Part shown: positions 52,231 through 61,293 of the stretch, piece by piece
How the letters are laid out: the number at the start of each line of letters is the position of its first letter
Position numbering within the stretch: the stretch's first letter is position 1
Assembly: GCF_029910235.1 (NCBI RefSeq)
Contig: NZ_CP112874.1
Span: forward strand, 1,426,001 to 1,490,000
Length of the DNA: 64,000 nt
Reading direction: 5' to 3'
Origin: Pseudanabaena galeata CCNP1313
GTDB taxonomy: Bacteria > Cyanobacteriota > Cyanobacteriia > Pseudanabaenales > Pseudanabaenaceae
Position numbers and translations under genes: made by a program
The notes under the pieces: generated by a model
Databases searched by the model: none
What the model saw: only the letters and a program-made list of their open reading frames with translations
What the model was told of the DNA's origin: nothing

Positions 52231-52749
52231 ATGAAGGCAAAATACGAGTCTTTATTTAAGTCTTTAAAAGTTTTAAAAGGTGCTTTAAAAGGCTTATGTC
52301 GTTCGGCGATCGCTTTTACATTAGCTGCCCTAGTGGTACTTGGCGGTTTTACACCCGCAGCAAATGCTGCATTGTTTGCTAAAAAGGCTGATGCGTTATC
52401 AACAAAAGAAATACAAACGCTTGTCAATGCAGGTTTGACAGGTAATTACATCGCTGATACAACCGATACGATCAAAACGTTGCGAGAAGCGATTAATCTA
52501 CCAGAAGATGCCGAAACCCGTGCTGCGATCAAAACATCGGCAAGATATAAAATCAATGCCTATGTATCCCGTTATCGTGCCGATCGCGACAAGAGTGGTT
52601 TGTACTCCTATACAACGATGCTGACCGCATTGAATACGCTAGCAGGATATTACAACGGCTCGATCAAGCGTGCAATACCTGCTAAGGTTCGCGATCGCCT
52701 ATTACAAGAGTTTGACCGTGCAGAAACTGCGCTAACTCAAGGACGGTAA
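52231..52749 (+). CDS. psb27: Photosystem II assembly protein Psb27
   Basis: 172 residues. The mature four-helix Psb27 pattern is clear: LTGNYIADTTDTIKTLREAINLPEDAETR, INAYVSRYRADRDKSGLYSYTTMLTALNTLAGYYNG, IPAKVRDRLLQEFDRAE. Psb27 binds CP43 on the luminal side during assembly and repair of photosystem II. The N-terminus is a signal peptide (AIAFTLAALVVLGGFTPAANA, about 27-47) with an ANA/A cleavage site and no lipobox cysteine, whereas many cyanobacterial Psb27 proteins are lipoproteins. The extra 20 basic residues before the hydrophobic core may mean the true start is further in, but no better ATG exists. Confidence 0.92.
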   Translation: MKAKYESLFKSLKVLKGALKGLCRSAIAFTLAALVVLGGFTPAANAALFAKKADALSTKEIQTLVNAGLTGNYIADTTDTIKTLREAINLPEDAETRAAIKTSARYKINAYVSRYRADRDKSGLYSYTTMLTALNTLAGYYNGSIKRAIPAKVRDRLLQEFDRAETALTQGR

Positions 52750-52847
52750 TTTTATTTTGAGGAAACTGCACTGATTGCATTTTTTTACATTGTCCCTACC
52801 AATGTAAGACCGAAAATAAAAAATATGATTTTTTGCATTATTCAAGC

Positions 52848-53040
52848 AGAAGCTGAGATTTAGGCTTGGAGACCAAGCCCCCCTACCTGTAAAAAAAATG
52901 TAGGGATTTGGTCTCCAAATCATCCTATCCTTGCTTGTTTAGAAAAAGTCGGAGATCTAAGTCTATGTTTCTTTATTTTACTTAGGCTTAGTTACTTCCC
53001 AAAACACAAAAGTGGCATGACACTTTTTGTGTTTTGGGGT
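52848..53040. repeat. Repeats between psb27 and the next kinase
   Basis: The 344-bp gap 52750-53093 contains a hairpin GATTTAGGCTTGGAGACCAA with GGTCTCCAAATC (52857-52921), a single arm AAAAAGTCGGAGATCT (52943-52958) and a palindrome CCAAAACACAAAAGTG/CACTTTTTGTGTTTTGG (52999-53037). No gene is seen. The GGCTTGGAGACC repeat also occurs at about 10536-10554. Confidence 0.75.
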
Positions 53041-53093
53041 AAGCCCACTTAAATAATGGCTTAAGTGCAGTTTCTTAAATAGATATAACTAGC

Positions 53094-54389
53094 TTGCCTG
53101 AGGATGGCGAAACATTGGCAACAGGATTGGCAACAATATACGAAGCACTGCATCAAGACATACAAACCCGCGAGTTTGTTGAAGAGTTGCATCAAACTGA
53201 CGCAAAGGAATTTTGGTATAAGCTAATTGCCGTCCTCCAGCAATTTTCGATGCAGCGACAGCTTAAGGGGCTTTTGTTAACTCATCATCCATATATTTTC
53301 CCGAATGCAGTCTATCGACAACCCGATTTACATACTTGGGTATTTACTACTAGTAAATCTTCCCTATTTCCCACTGGCTCTTTACCAATTAGCAACACTC
53401 AAGTTGTCTCGATTCCTAAAGCCGATCCCCTTAATCAAGAATGGTTTTGTATTTTAGTCACAGAAATTTTTAGTGTTGTAGTTCTAGCCTCTGCAAAAAG
53501 TCATAGCTGTATTTGGTCGCTGCATCCTGTGGCTATTCAAGCGGCGATCGCTGTACTTCTAATGCGGATTCGGCGTACTGATCAACAAAATTTATTACAA
53601 ACAAAGCTGCAACAATTTCCGCTTAGCTTGCCGCCCTATCAAGTCATGGCAAGATTCTGCACAGTTTTAATGGCGCAATCTTCAATTCATCAAGAGTTAG
53701 CGATCCCTGAAATCCAAGAAGTTGATATCATCAAGGCGATTACCCATGAGGTGCGAACTCCGCTGACGACGATCCGTATGTTGGTGCGATCGCTAAAACG
53801 ACGCAAAGATATCTCGGCGGAAGTAAAAGCGCGATTAGATCGAGTTGATGCGGAATGTACGGAGCAGATCGAGAGATTTAATTTGATTTTTGAAGCCGCA
53901 CAACTCGATAGTTACGCCATTATGTTGGAAGCGACCCAAATTGAACAAATCTTAAGTGATGGATTTATGCGTTGGCAAGACCATGCAGGACGGAGACAGA
54001 TCTCTTTAGAAATGATATTACCGACAGAGATTCCTGCGATTTTGAGCAATGCTCTCCTGCTTTCTCAAGTTCTCAACGGACTCATCGATCGCCTAGTTCG
54101 CAGTTTTCCTCCCGATAGTCATATTCAGCTTATTTTAACCAGTGCGGGTGAGTATCTAAAGCTACAGTTTCAATCACAAGTAACTCAACAAGGCGGCGGT
54201 GACTTGCCCTTACTCAAGGCTGTAGGACAATGGCTGATGCTACAACCTGAGACTGGAACCTTAAGTTTGAGTTTGCCAACTACAAAAACTTTGCTAAAAG
54301 CGCTGGGCGGAAAACTGACCGTCAGAATGCATTCCACTAGTGCCGCCTACGATGGCGAAATTTTGACAATCTTTTTGCCATTTATTTGA
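53094..54389 (+). CDS. Histidine kinase-like protein with degraded ATP-binding domain
   Basis: 431 residues from a TTG at 53094 (MPEDGETLATGL); no ATG lies between it and an in-frame TAA at 53076. The N-terminal 170 residues are an uncharacterised sensor region (LKGLLLTHHPYIFPNAVYRQPDLHTWVF). The HisKA helix is good: IIKAITHEVRTPLTTIRMLVRSL. In the C-terminus, the position expected to hold the N box reads LSQVLNGLIDRLVRSFPPDS (no NAxK), no DxGxG is seen and the G2 region lacks GxGLGL. It may bind a partner kinase or phosphorylate without classic motifs. Similar kinases with divergent ATPases occur in cyanobacteria. Confidence 0.72.
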   Translation: MPEDGETLATGLATIYEALHQDIQTREFVEELHQTDAKEFWYKLIAVLQQFSMQRQLKGLLLTHHPYIFPNAVYRQPDLHTWVFTTSKSSLFPTGSLPISNTQVVSIPKADPLNQEWFCILVTEIFSVVVLASAKSHSCIWSLHPVAIQAAIAVLLMRIRRTDQQNLLQTKLQQFPLSLPPYQVMARFCTVLMAQSSIHQELAIPEIQEVDIIKAITHEVRTPLTTIRMLVRSLKRRKDISAEVKARLDRVDAECTEQIERFNLIFEAAQLDSYAIMLEATQIEQILSDGFMRWQDHAGRRQISLEMILPTEIPAILSNALLLSQVLNGLIDRLVRSFPPDSHIQLILTSAGEYLKLQFQSQVTQQGGGDLPLLKAVGQWLMLQPETGTLSLSLPTTKTLLKALGGKLTVRMHSTSAAYDGEILTIFLPFI

Positions 54390-54443
54390 GTATTAAGATA
54401 ATCAAGGAACTTGAAAAAAACAAGTAAATAATCTCTTCTATAT

Positions 54444-55337
54444 TTGCCACAAATTGAATTAAGTGAATTTACAATAATGACTAACTTACTAGAAGCAATC
54501 TTAAATATCGTAAATAATAATCAATTAGATTTAGCTAATCATTCTAAAAGCAGCAACAAGATTAATGCTATTGGGGATAGCCTAGAGTTTTTTATCAAAG
54601 ATGCTTTTTGTAATTCTTTTAATGTTGAACTAGCAAACAAAGAAATAAGTATCTATCCTCAATACTTTTCATATATTGGCAACTCTAGCAATCCTCCAGA
54701 TTTAATCTTACAAAATGGAGATGCTGTAGAAGTTAAGAAGATTGAATCGCTCAAAACATCGATCGCTTTAAATAGTTCATATCCAAAGTCAAAACTCTTG
54801 GCTAATGATCCCATGATTACTAAGGCTTGTCGTAATTGCGAGGAGGGGTGGAATAGCAAAGACATTATTTATGCAATTGGAGTAGTTCCAAAAGAGGAGA
54901 AAAGATTAAAATTACTATGGCTCGTCTATGGAGATTGCATTGCCGCAGACAAACAAATATACGAGAGAATTAGAAGTGGTATCTGTAATGGGATTAATCA
55001 AATAGCAGGAATTGAATTTGCTGACACTAATGAATTAGCTAGAGTTAATAAGGTTGATCCTCTTGGCATCACTTATCTGAGAGTAAGAGGAATGTGGGGA
55101 ATCGAAAATCCTATTAACATCTTTAATTATATAGATATAGAATATAACGAGAAAGATAATTTTCAAATGATTGTGTTATTGCAAGAGAATAAATATTTGG
55201 ACTTTCCTGAGCAGGTTCGACAATCTTTAGAAACTCTATCAAATACCACAAAGCTAGAGATTAAAGACATTCAAATTAAATCCCCTAATAATCCTGCTAA
55301 GTTATTAAAATCAAAAATCATCATTTATAGAAGATAA
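54444..55337 (+). CDS. Type II restriction endonuclease, NgoPII-like (predicted GGCC)
   Basis: The likely start is the ATG at 54477 (MTNLLEAILNIVNNNQLDL); the frame opens earlier with a TTG at 54444. About 286 residues. SSNKINAIGDSLEFFIKDAF, PPDLILQNGDAVEVKKIESL (PD...ExK-type) and CRNCEEGWNSKDIIYAIGVVPK resemble the R.NgoPII/MjaII group of endonucleases. The methyltransferase starts 9 bp downstream and is close to M.HaeIII, which methylates GGCC. NgoPII also recognises GGCC, so the pair should too. AT-rich and HIP1-poor, which suggests transfer. Confidence 0.82.
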   Translation: MPQIELSEFTIMTNLLEAILNIVNNNQLDLANHSKSSNKINAIGDSLEFFIKDAFCNSFNVELANKEISIYPQYFSYIGNSSNPPDLILQNGDAVEVKKIESLKTSIALNSSYPKSKLLANDPMITKACRNCEEGWNSKDIIYAIGVVPKEEKRLKLLWLVYGDCIAADKQIYERIRSGICNGINQIAGIEFADTNELARVNKVDPLGITYLRVRGMWGIENPINIFNYIDIEYNEKDNFQMIVLLQENKYLDFPEQVRQSLETLSNTTKLEIKDIQIKSPNNPAKLLKSKIIIYRR

Positions 55338-55346
55338 AAAATAAAT

Positions 55347-56405
55347 ATGAATGTAGTTTCTCTTTTTTCAGGATGTGGTGGATTAGATCTTGGTTTCTAT
55401 AGAGCAGGATTTAATATTATTCTTGCTAATGAATATGACAAATCAATCTGGGAAACTTATGAGTTTAATCATCCCAATACTAATCTAGATAAAAGAGATA
55501 TTAGAAATATTAAATCTTCGGAAATACCAGATTGCATTGGAATTATTGGTGGTCCACCTTGTCAGAGTTGGAGTGAGGCAGGTGCAGGAAGAGGAATTAA
55601 TGACTCAAGAGGGCAACTTTTTTATGAATATATAAGAATTGTTCAGGATAAACAACCACTTTTTTTTGTTGCTGAAAATGTAAGCGGTATTCTTTCTGAG
55701 CGTCATAGTCAAGCATTTGCCAATATTTTAGCGATGTTTAAAGAAGCTGGCTATGAAGTAGCTTATAAGCTTCTAAATGCGGTCAATTTTAATGTGCCTC
55801 AAGATCGAAAAAGAGTAATTATTATTGGATATCGGCAGGACATTGGCGGTGTTTTTGATTTTCCTAAGGGTGAAGATAAAATACTGACACTTAAAGATAC
55901 GATCTATGATTTAAGCTTAGTAGAAGCTATTCCTAATAAAAATTCAAGCTCAATAGCTCCTATTATACCCAATCATGAATACTTGGATAGCAGCTTTTCT
56001 AGCATTTATATGTCAAGAAATCGGGTGCGGAATTGGTGTGAACCATCCTTCACAATTCAAGCAGGTGGAAGACATGCACCGATACATCCTCAGGCGAACA
56101 AAATGATATTTGTGGAGAAAGATAAAAGAATATTTGACCCAAATTCATTTAAGCCTTATCGCAGATTATCTGTTAGGGAATGTGCTAGAATTCAAACTTT
56201 TCCTGATGAATTTGTTTTTAAATATCGCAATATTAATGATGGATATAAGATGGTTGGAAATGCCGTTCCAATAAATTTTGCTGAGGCGATCGCTAGCAAA
56301 ATTATCTTAGATATTCAAGATTATCAATCTATTGGTATTTGTCATCGTTTGCGCCAGTTGAAATATCCTGAACAAATAACATTGTTTAGTCCAACTCTTG
56401 TTTAA
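55347..56405 (+). CDS. DNA cytosine-5 methyltransferase, HaeIII-like (predicted GGCC)
   Basis: 352 residues with all key C5-MTase motifs: motif I VVSLFSGCGGLDLGFYRAGF, motif IV GIIGGPPCQSWSEAG (catalytic Cys), motif VI FFVAENVSGIL, motif VIII VPQDRKRVIIIGYR, IX/X RRLSVRECARIQTFPDEF and GYKMVGNAVPINFAEAIA. The motif neighbourhoods (PPCQSWSEAGAGRGINDSRG, YMSRNRVRNWCEPSFTIQAGGRHAPIHPQA) are very close to M.HaeIII as I remember it, which supports GGCC as target. It protects the host from the endonuclease encoded just upstream. Confidence 0.93.
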   Translation: MNVVSLFSGCGGLDLGFYRAGFNIILANEYDKSIWETYEFNHPNTNLDKRDIRNIKSSEIPDCIGIIGGPPCQSWSEAGAGRGINDSRGQLFYEYIRIVQDKQPLFFVAENVSGILSERHSQAFANILAMFKEAGYEVAYKLLNAVNFNVPQDRKRVIIIGYRQDIGGVFDFPKGEDKILTLKDTIYDLSLVEAIPNKNSSSIAPIIPNHEYLDSSFSSIYMSRNRVRNWCEPSFTIQAGGRHAPIHPQANKMIFVEKDKRIFDPNSFKPYRRLSVRECARIQTFPDEFVFKYRNINDGYKMVGNAVPINFAEAIASKIILDIQDYQSIGICHRLRQLKYPEQITLFSPTLV

Positions 56406-56455
56406 TACGCCGTAGTTTAAGATATATTGTTCAAAATCGTCTGACTAGTTTTCCG

Positions 56456-58246
56456 ATGCGTGACGAGAGATATAAATTACTTTTAATAGATGCCGATCGC
56501 ATTTTTCGGATGGGAATGCGATCATGGTTGGCACAATTTCCAGAGTTGGAAGTGGTGGCTGAAGCAGAGACGGTGGCTGAAGCCGTAGAGTTTTTGCAAG
56601 GAGCAGGAGAACTTGATTTAGTTATTCTCGATCTAAATATAGGCGCAAAAAATTCGGAATCAGCAGCAATTGATCGGCAATCTGGTTTAGAACTGTGTCA
56701 GCGTTTAAAGTCTGAATATCCCCAATTGCCAATTTTGGTATTAAGTTCCCCACAGCCGTCTGAGCTAGTGGAAATGGTTTTACTCGCTGGTGTTGAGGGA
56801 TATTGTCTGAAGGGCAATAATCCCGATGAATTAACAACCGCGATTCGCCTAGTTGCTTCAGGAAATCAGTATCTAGACGATCGCCAAAGACTTGTTAGCC
56901 AGCCCTCTAACCAAGCTAATCGCTTAATGCGAAATTTGCCTGAGCAAACGGTGGTGGCGATCGTCAAGCGTAATTTCTATTTGTCGGGAATGCGGGGCAT
57001 CGATCGGGTGTTAGCTGAAGTCAAGGCAAATTTAGCCAATGCCAATAGTGACCAGATTAGCGATCAGATTACCAAAATGGTTTTAGCGGGGCAGGCTAGA
57101 GAATTACAAGCAGCGCGTTGGTTAGTGAATCGGTTATGGGGACAAAAAACAGACCCAGCTATGCCAGCAGCAAATGCAGATCCTAATCTGGACGAAATAT
57201 TTGCTAGTCCTGTGGAACTTAGCGATCGCTCGACTCAAAAAGCGAATAACTCTTCACAAGAGCAATCTGAGGAGCAATCCAGAAATAATGCTTTAGCTGT
57301 CCAAGCAAGTCTATGGGACAAGACGGTTAACAAATTACAATCTAGCCTATTAAATATAAGCAAAACTCCTTTAGAAATAGATATTTTGAAAGACGAGAAA
57401 AAGCGACAACTTCTATATATAGCTTTGCGTCAAATCGAACAAAGTATCGCTGATTTGCGGTTTTCTCAAATTCAACCATCACAGTTAGAGCTAAAAATAT
57501 CTGATATTTTAAAAAGTATTTGGCAGGATACGGTAATTAATTTTTTTGGCAAATATTATGTACTGAGTAATGCTGATTCTGAAGTTAATGTTGTGGATGT
57601 CTTACTCAAGGATGAAGAGATCGTTCAGACAGAATTTTTAGATAAAATCCCCCAGTTTGATAATTTACTGTCCCATCTGTTATTTGAGACAGAATTAGTC
57701 ATCGACGACTCTAGCGCTGCTATTGGAACGCCTGAAGCAATGCAGAGGGTCGAGATGATCTTGGATAATTTGATTATTCAAATTGCTAATGCCGTAATTC
57801 AACCCCTCTTAAATAATTTTGCAAATATTGAAGAAATCAAACATAATTTCTATCGCTATAACTTACTTGCAACTCGTGAGATCGAACGATTTCGCAATGA
57901 TTTATCTTGGAAATATCGCTTAGAGAAGTATATTAGTGAGCCGCAATTAATCTTTGAAAGTCGTCATGTTTTGCTGACCTTTGCCGATCGCGGCATCAAA
58001 AGAATAACTATATATACCCCTCGTAATCAGGAGCTACAACAGCTAGAAGGTGTGCAACTTGCTGTTACTTTGGTACTGGAATTACAAGATGCGATCGCCC
58101 CAAGATTGAAATCGGCGATCGCTTTCATTGGTAGTGGATTTGTGTATGTGTTAACCAATGTGATTGGTCGGGGTATTGGTTTAATTGGGCGTGGTGTAGT
58201 GCAAGGAATTGGCAATGCTTGGCAAGAAAACCGCAACAAAAAGTAG
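56456..58246 (+). CDS. REC-DUF3685 (Ycf55-like) response regulator
   Basis: 596 residues. N-terminal REC of the NarL type (KLLLIDADRIFRMGMRSWL, LVILDLNIGAKN, VLSSPQPSELVEMVLLAGVEGYCLKG, about 5-125) without the usual LuxR HTH. The rest is the DUF3685/Ycf55 domain of cyanobacteria and red-algal plastids (QTVVAIVKRNFYLSGMRGIDRVLAEVKANL ... FESRHVLLTFADRGIKRITIYTPRN). The C-terminus is glycine-rich and hydrophobic (FIGSGFVYVLTNVIGRGIGLIGRG), perhaps membrane-associated. Function unknown. The stop lies in the palindrome at 58234-58282. Confidence 0.88.
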   Translation: MRDERYKLLLIDADRIFRMGMRSWLAQFPELEVVAEAETVAEAVEFLQGAGELDLVILDLNIGAKNSESAAIDRQSGLELCQRLKSEYPQLPILVLSSPQPSELVEMVLLAGVEGYCLKGNNPDELTTAIRLVASGNQYLDDRQRLVSQPSNQANRLMRNLPEQTVVAIVKRNFYLSGMRGIDRVLAEVKANLANANSDQISDQITKMVLAGQARELQAARWLVNRLWGQKTDPAMPAANADPNLDEIFASPVELSDRSTQKANNSSQEQSEEQSRNNALAVQASLWDKTVNKLQSSLLNISKTPLEIDILKDEKKRQLLYIALRQIEQSIADLRFSQIQPSQLELKISDILKSIWQDTVINFFGKYYVLSNADSEVNVVDVLLKDEEIVQTEFLDKIPQFDNLLSHLLFETELVIDDSSAAIGTPEAMQRVEMILDNLIIQIANAVIQPLLNNFANIEEIKHNFYRYNLLATREIERFRNDLSWKYRLEKYISEPQLIFESRHVLLTFADRGIKRITIYTPRNQELQQLEGVQLAVTLVLELQDAIAPRLKSAIAFIGSGFVYVLTNVIGRGIGLIGRGVVQGIGNAWQENRNKK

Positions 58247-58282
58247 GCTGTAGCGCAAAGCGCTACAACCTACTTTTTGTTG
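58234..58282. terminator. Bidirectional terminator
   Basis: CAACAAAAAGTAGG and CCTACTTTTTGTTG enclose TGTAGCGC/GCGCTACA with a one-base bulge. It is located between convergent genes and contains the DUF3685 stop codon. Confidence 0.8.
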
Positions 58283-58306
58283 TGGTTAAGTCACGACATC
58301 AAAAAT

Positions 58307-59803
58307 CTACGGCAAAGTGCTAATTTGTTGGACTAAGATATTTTTCTGGATTTTCCCCATTGCATTGCGGGGAAGTTCAGCGACAAAAAATATTTGCTTA
58401 GGACATTTGTAGGTAGCGAGACGACTTTTGCAATGGGTAATTAACTCTTCATGGGTTGTAAGGCCATCTTTAAGGGCGATCGCGGCAACAACTTTTTCGC
58501 CAAAATCAGCATCTGGTAATCCTACTACTGCTGATTCTTTGACAGCTTCGTGGGATTCCAGAACATTTTCGATTTCTTTAGGATAGACATTAAATCCACC
58601 TGTAATAATTAGCTCTTTAGCACGACCGACTAAGTACAGCCTGTTGTGATCATCGGGATCTTGAAATCCCAGATCACCCGTGTGAAACCATCCATCCGTA
58701 AATGATTCAGCCGTTTTATCTGGCATACCCCAATAGCCTTGAAAGACATTTGCGCCACGAATCCAGACTTCACCGACCTCCGTGATCGCTACATCCTCAC
58801 CATCAAGATTAACGATCCGAATTTCTACACCATCCAAAGGAAATCCCACGCTCTTAGCTTTGCGATGTTCTGATTCAATATGATTGGAGGCATTCATCCC
58901 TGTTTCTGTCATGCCATACCGTTCAAGAATGCGAAAACCTGTGATGTTTTCAAATTGATAGAACTGTTGATCGCTGAGGGGTGCGGAACCAGAAATAAAT
59001 AGGCGCATATTCTGCAAATTTGGCTGAGGTTCTAGTTTTTCCCATTCATTGATCAGCCGTTGATAAATGGTGGGAACGCCCATGAATAGGGTGCAATTTG
59101 ATGATGTTAAGGTTTCCCAGACGCGGCGTGGTTCAAATCTCTCAAACACGATCATGGTTGCGCCTGCGTAGAGACATCCTAAAGCCGCCACATTCAAGCC
59201 ATGCACATGAAATAGAGGCAAGACATGGAGCAGAATATCGCGATCGCTCCATTCCCATGCTTTATGTAAAGCTTTCATGTTGGCGATGAGATTGTGATGG
59301 GAAATGGCTGCGCCTTTACAGCGTCCCGTTGTGCCTGATGTGTAGCAGATCATGGCAATATCATCACCACCTGCTGCATATTTGGGAAGAATAGCTTCCT
59401 CCGACGGTGGAAGTTGTTCTTCTTTGAGGAGAATTTGTAATTCTGATAAATGCTGGATTGTCGATTGTACTTTGCTAAAAATATCGCGAGTGGTCACATA
59501 TAAAGAACTACCTGAATCCGTCAAGAAATAGTCAACTTCTTCAGGGCGATAATCTGGATTGAGTGGTAGGGCGATCGCACCGATGGAGAGAATCGCAAAA
59601 TGAAAAAATAAGAATTCGATGCACTTTGGGAGTTGGACTGCGACGCGATCGCCTTTTTTGATACCTAAGCGATCAAGGTGAGCGGCATAATTCTGGACTT
59701 GCTGCTCGAAATCTTGGTAAGTCCAAGTTTTGCATCCAAATACGATCGCTGGTTTGTCAGCATATTTTGCTGCGGTTTCGGAAATTAGCCGAGCTAAATT
59801 CAT
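58307..59803 (-). CDS. Acyl-CoA synthetase of the malonyl-CoA synthetase (MatB/ACSF3) type
   Basis: 498 residues of the ANL superfamily: AMP-binding core YTSGTTGRCKGAAISHHNL (about 157-175), PLFHVHGLNVAALGCLYAGA, ERYGMTETGM (about 293), the hinge and hydrolytic motif FHTGDLGFQD, KELIITGGFNVYPKEIE and the C-terminal catalytic lysine in NAMGKIQKN. The PLFHVHGLNV and GMTETGM pattern points to the malonate/methylmalonate-CoA ligase subgroup rather than long-chain acyl-CoA or AMP-acid enzymes, but the acid specificity is an inference. It stands alone. Confidence 0.82.
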   Translation of the reverse strand: MNLARLISETAAKYADKPAIVFGCKTWTYQDFEQQVQNYAAHLDRLGIKKGDRVAVQLPKCIEFLFFHFAILSIGAIALPLNPDYRPEEVDYFLTDSGSSLYVTTRDIFSKVQSTIQHLSELQILLKEEQLPPSEEAILPKYAAGGDDIAMICYTSGTTGRCKGAAISHHNLIANMKALHKAWEWSDRDILLHVLPLFHVHGLNVAALGCLYAGATMIVFERFEPRRVWETLTSSNCTLFMGVPTIYQRLINEWEKLEPQPNLQNMRLFISGSAPLSDQQFYQFENITGFRILERYGMTETGMNASNHIESEHRKAKSVGFPLDGVEIRIVNLDGEDVAITEVGEVWIRGANVFQGYWGMPDKTAESFTDGWFHTGDLGFQDPDDHNRLYLVGRAKELIITGGFNVYPKEIENVLESHEAVKESAVVGLPDADFGEKVVAAIALKDGLTTHEELITHCKSRLATYKCPKQIFFVAELPRNAMGKIQKNILVQQISTLP

Positions 59804-59991
59804 GACTGGATTTACCTAAAATTATTAAAATTATTTTTAATGTGGCGATCGCCTAGAATTACAGCACATTGCGTTCACACCCGAACTAAGAATTTTTCTG
59901 CAAGGGTAGCAAATCCACCTTTGGTTTAAACGAAAATTACTATAGTTACCGCACAAAGCACTGCTCGTAATTTTATCAAAAACCAAAACAA

Positions 59992-60030
59992 AAAAGCGAT
60001 TGGCGGCGCTTCTCGCCACCAATCGCTTTT
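59992..60030. repeat. Hairpin upstream of thf1
   Basis: AAAAGCGATTGGCGGCG with its near complement CGCCACCAATCGCTTTT, around TTCT. It lies in the 319-bp divergent gap (59804-60122); no gene or clear promoter is recognised in the rest. Confidence 0.8.
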
Positions 60031-60122
60031 ATACATCAAAATTTATCTATAGCGATAGACCGATGCTATGGCTAACTGTGCGATGATAATTTGAACTATC
60101 TTGTCTTTAGGTTTTGTTGACT

Positions 60123-60842
60123 GTGAATACCGTTCGTACTGTTTCTGATACTAAAAAAGATTTTTATTTAGCTTTCCCCAAACCAGTCAATCAAGTCTAC
60201 AGACGGGTTGTGGATGAGCTTTTGGTGGAAGTCCATCTACTGAAAGTCAATCAAACATTTGTATATGACACAATTTTTGCATTAGGTTTTGTGACAACTT
60301 TCGATCGCTTTACAGTGGGTTACAAGCCTGAGACCGATCGCTTTGCGGTATTTCATGCATTGTGTTCGGCACTTCAGTTTGACTCTGATCGCATTCGCCA
60401 AGATGCGACGACTCTGAGCGACCTCGCCACGCGATCGCCTCAAGAAATTAAACCCCTGTTGACCAGCTTAGACTCTGGAATCAACCTTGAACCTTTATCT
60501 GGTCAATTAAGGGCGATTGCTAGCAAAGAAAATTTTAAATATAGCCGTTTGCTAGGTGTAGGGCTTTACGCATTGCTAGAAATTAGCGATCCTGACGATA
60601 TTGCTGACAATACCAAGCGTGAGGAATTGCTTAAATTAGTAGGTGAAACACTGAAATTTGGTAGCGATCGCTTACTCAAAGATGTTGATCTATATCGCTC
60701 CAATCTCGACAAGATCGAGCAAGCTCGTCAAATGATTGCGGACATGGTGGAAGCTGAACGCAAAAAACGCGCTCAGAAAGAATCTGCATCGCTCAGCGCA
60801 GCAACTACTGAAGCAGCTACGGAAAACACAGAAAACACATAA
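60123..60842 (+). CDS. thf1: Thf1/Psb29 photosystem II biogenesis protein
   Basis: 239 residues from a GTG at 60123 (MNTVRTVSDTKKDFYLAFPKPV, matching how the family begins); the TTG at 60114 adds three residues. Typical segments: INQVYRRVVDELLVEVHLL-like region, VYDTIFALGFVTTFDRFTVGYKPE, and a C-terminal coiled coil (LDKIEQARQMIADMVEAERKKRAQ). Thf1/Psb29 stabilises FtsH and supports PSII repair and thylakoid formation. Two hairpins (60844-60870, 60873-60917) separate it from cutA. Confidence 0.94.
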   Translation: MNTVRTVSDTKKDFYLAFPKPVNQVYRRVVDELLVEVHLLKVNQTFVYDTIFALGFVTTFDRFTVGYKPETDRFAVFHALCSALQFDSDRIRQDATTLSDLATRSPQEIKPLLTSLDSGINLEPLSGQLRAIASKENFKYSRLLGVGLYALLEISDPDDIADNTKREELLKLVGETLKFGSDRLLKDVDLYRSNLDKIEQARQMIADMVEAERKKRAQKESASLSAATTEAATENTENT

Positions 60843-60843
60843 A

Positions 60844-60917
60844 AAAATGGAAGGCTTTGCCTTCCATTTTAGAATAGAAGAGAATGGCGGCGTGAAGCGC
60901 CGCCATTCTCTTCTATT
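60844..60917. repeat. Two hairpins between thf1 and cutA
   Basis: AAAATGGAAGGC/GCCTTCCATTTT (60844-60870, probable thf1 terminator) and AATAGAAGAGAATGGCGGCG with its complement (60873-60917), which shows the usual GGCGGCG...CGCCGCC core. Confidence 0.85.
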
Positions 60918-60939
60918 GGTTATAGCGATAAAACTAATC

Positions 60940-61266
60940 ATGTCAAGCTCCGAACCAACTTTAATTGTTGTAATGACCACATTGCCTGATGTCAGTCAAG
61001 CCAATAGTATTGCCAAAATATTGGTTGAAGAAAAACTTGCTGCTTGTGTACAGGTGATGCCTAGCATGACTTCTACATACATGTGGCAAGGCAAACTATG
61101 CCAAGAATCAGAGCATTTAGTCTTGATCAAAACTCTGCAAGCCAATTATGAAGCATTGTTGTCTAGAATGCGATCGCTACATCCTTACGAAACCCCAGAA
61201 ATTATTGCTATACCTACGATCGCCGTCGATCAGGATTATCTTAATTGGGTAATCACGCAACCATAG
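60940..61266 (+). CDS. cutA: Divalent-cation tolerance protein CutA
   Basis: 108 residues from the ATG at 60940 (MSSSEPTLIVVMTTLPDVSQA). An open frame continues upstream to 60736 but only as a shadow inside thf1 and the hairpins. CutA1 pattern: AKILVEEKLAACVQVMPSMTSTYMWQGKL, HLVLIKT, LHPYETPEIIAIP and a final WV. CutA forms trimers. The link to copper tolerance comes from E. coli, and its real role is unclear. Confidence 0.95.
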   Translation: MSSSEPTLIVVMTTLPDVSQANSIAKILVEEKLAACVQVMPSMTSTYMWQGKLCQESEHLVLIKTLQANYEALLSRMRSLHPYETPEIIAIPTIAVDQDYLNWVITQP

Positions 61267-61293
61267 ATAATTCACCATCCTACGCACAGCCCA

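Noticed and set aside
60736-60939. 5' extension of cutA to 60736
   Set aside because: The extension overlaps thf1 and two hairpins and does not resemble CutA; the ATG at 60940 gives the normal length.
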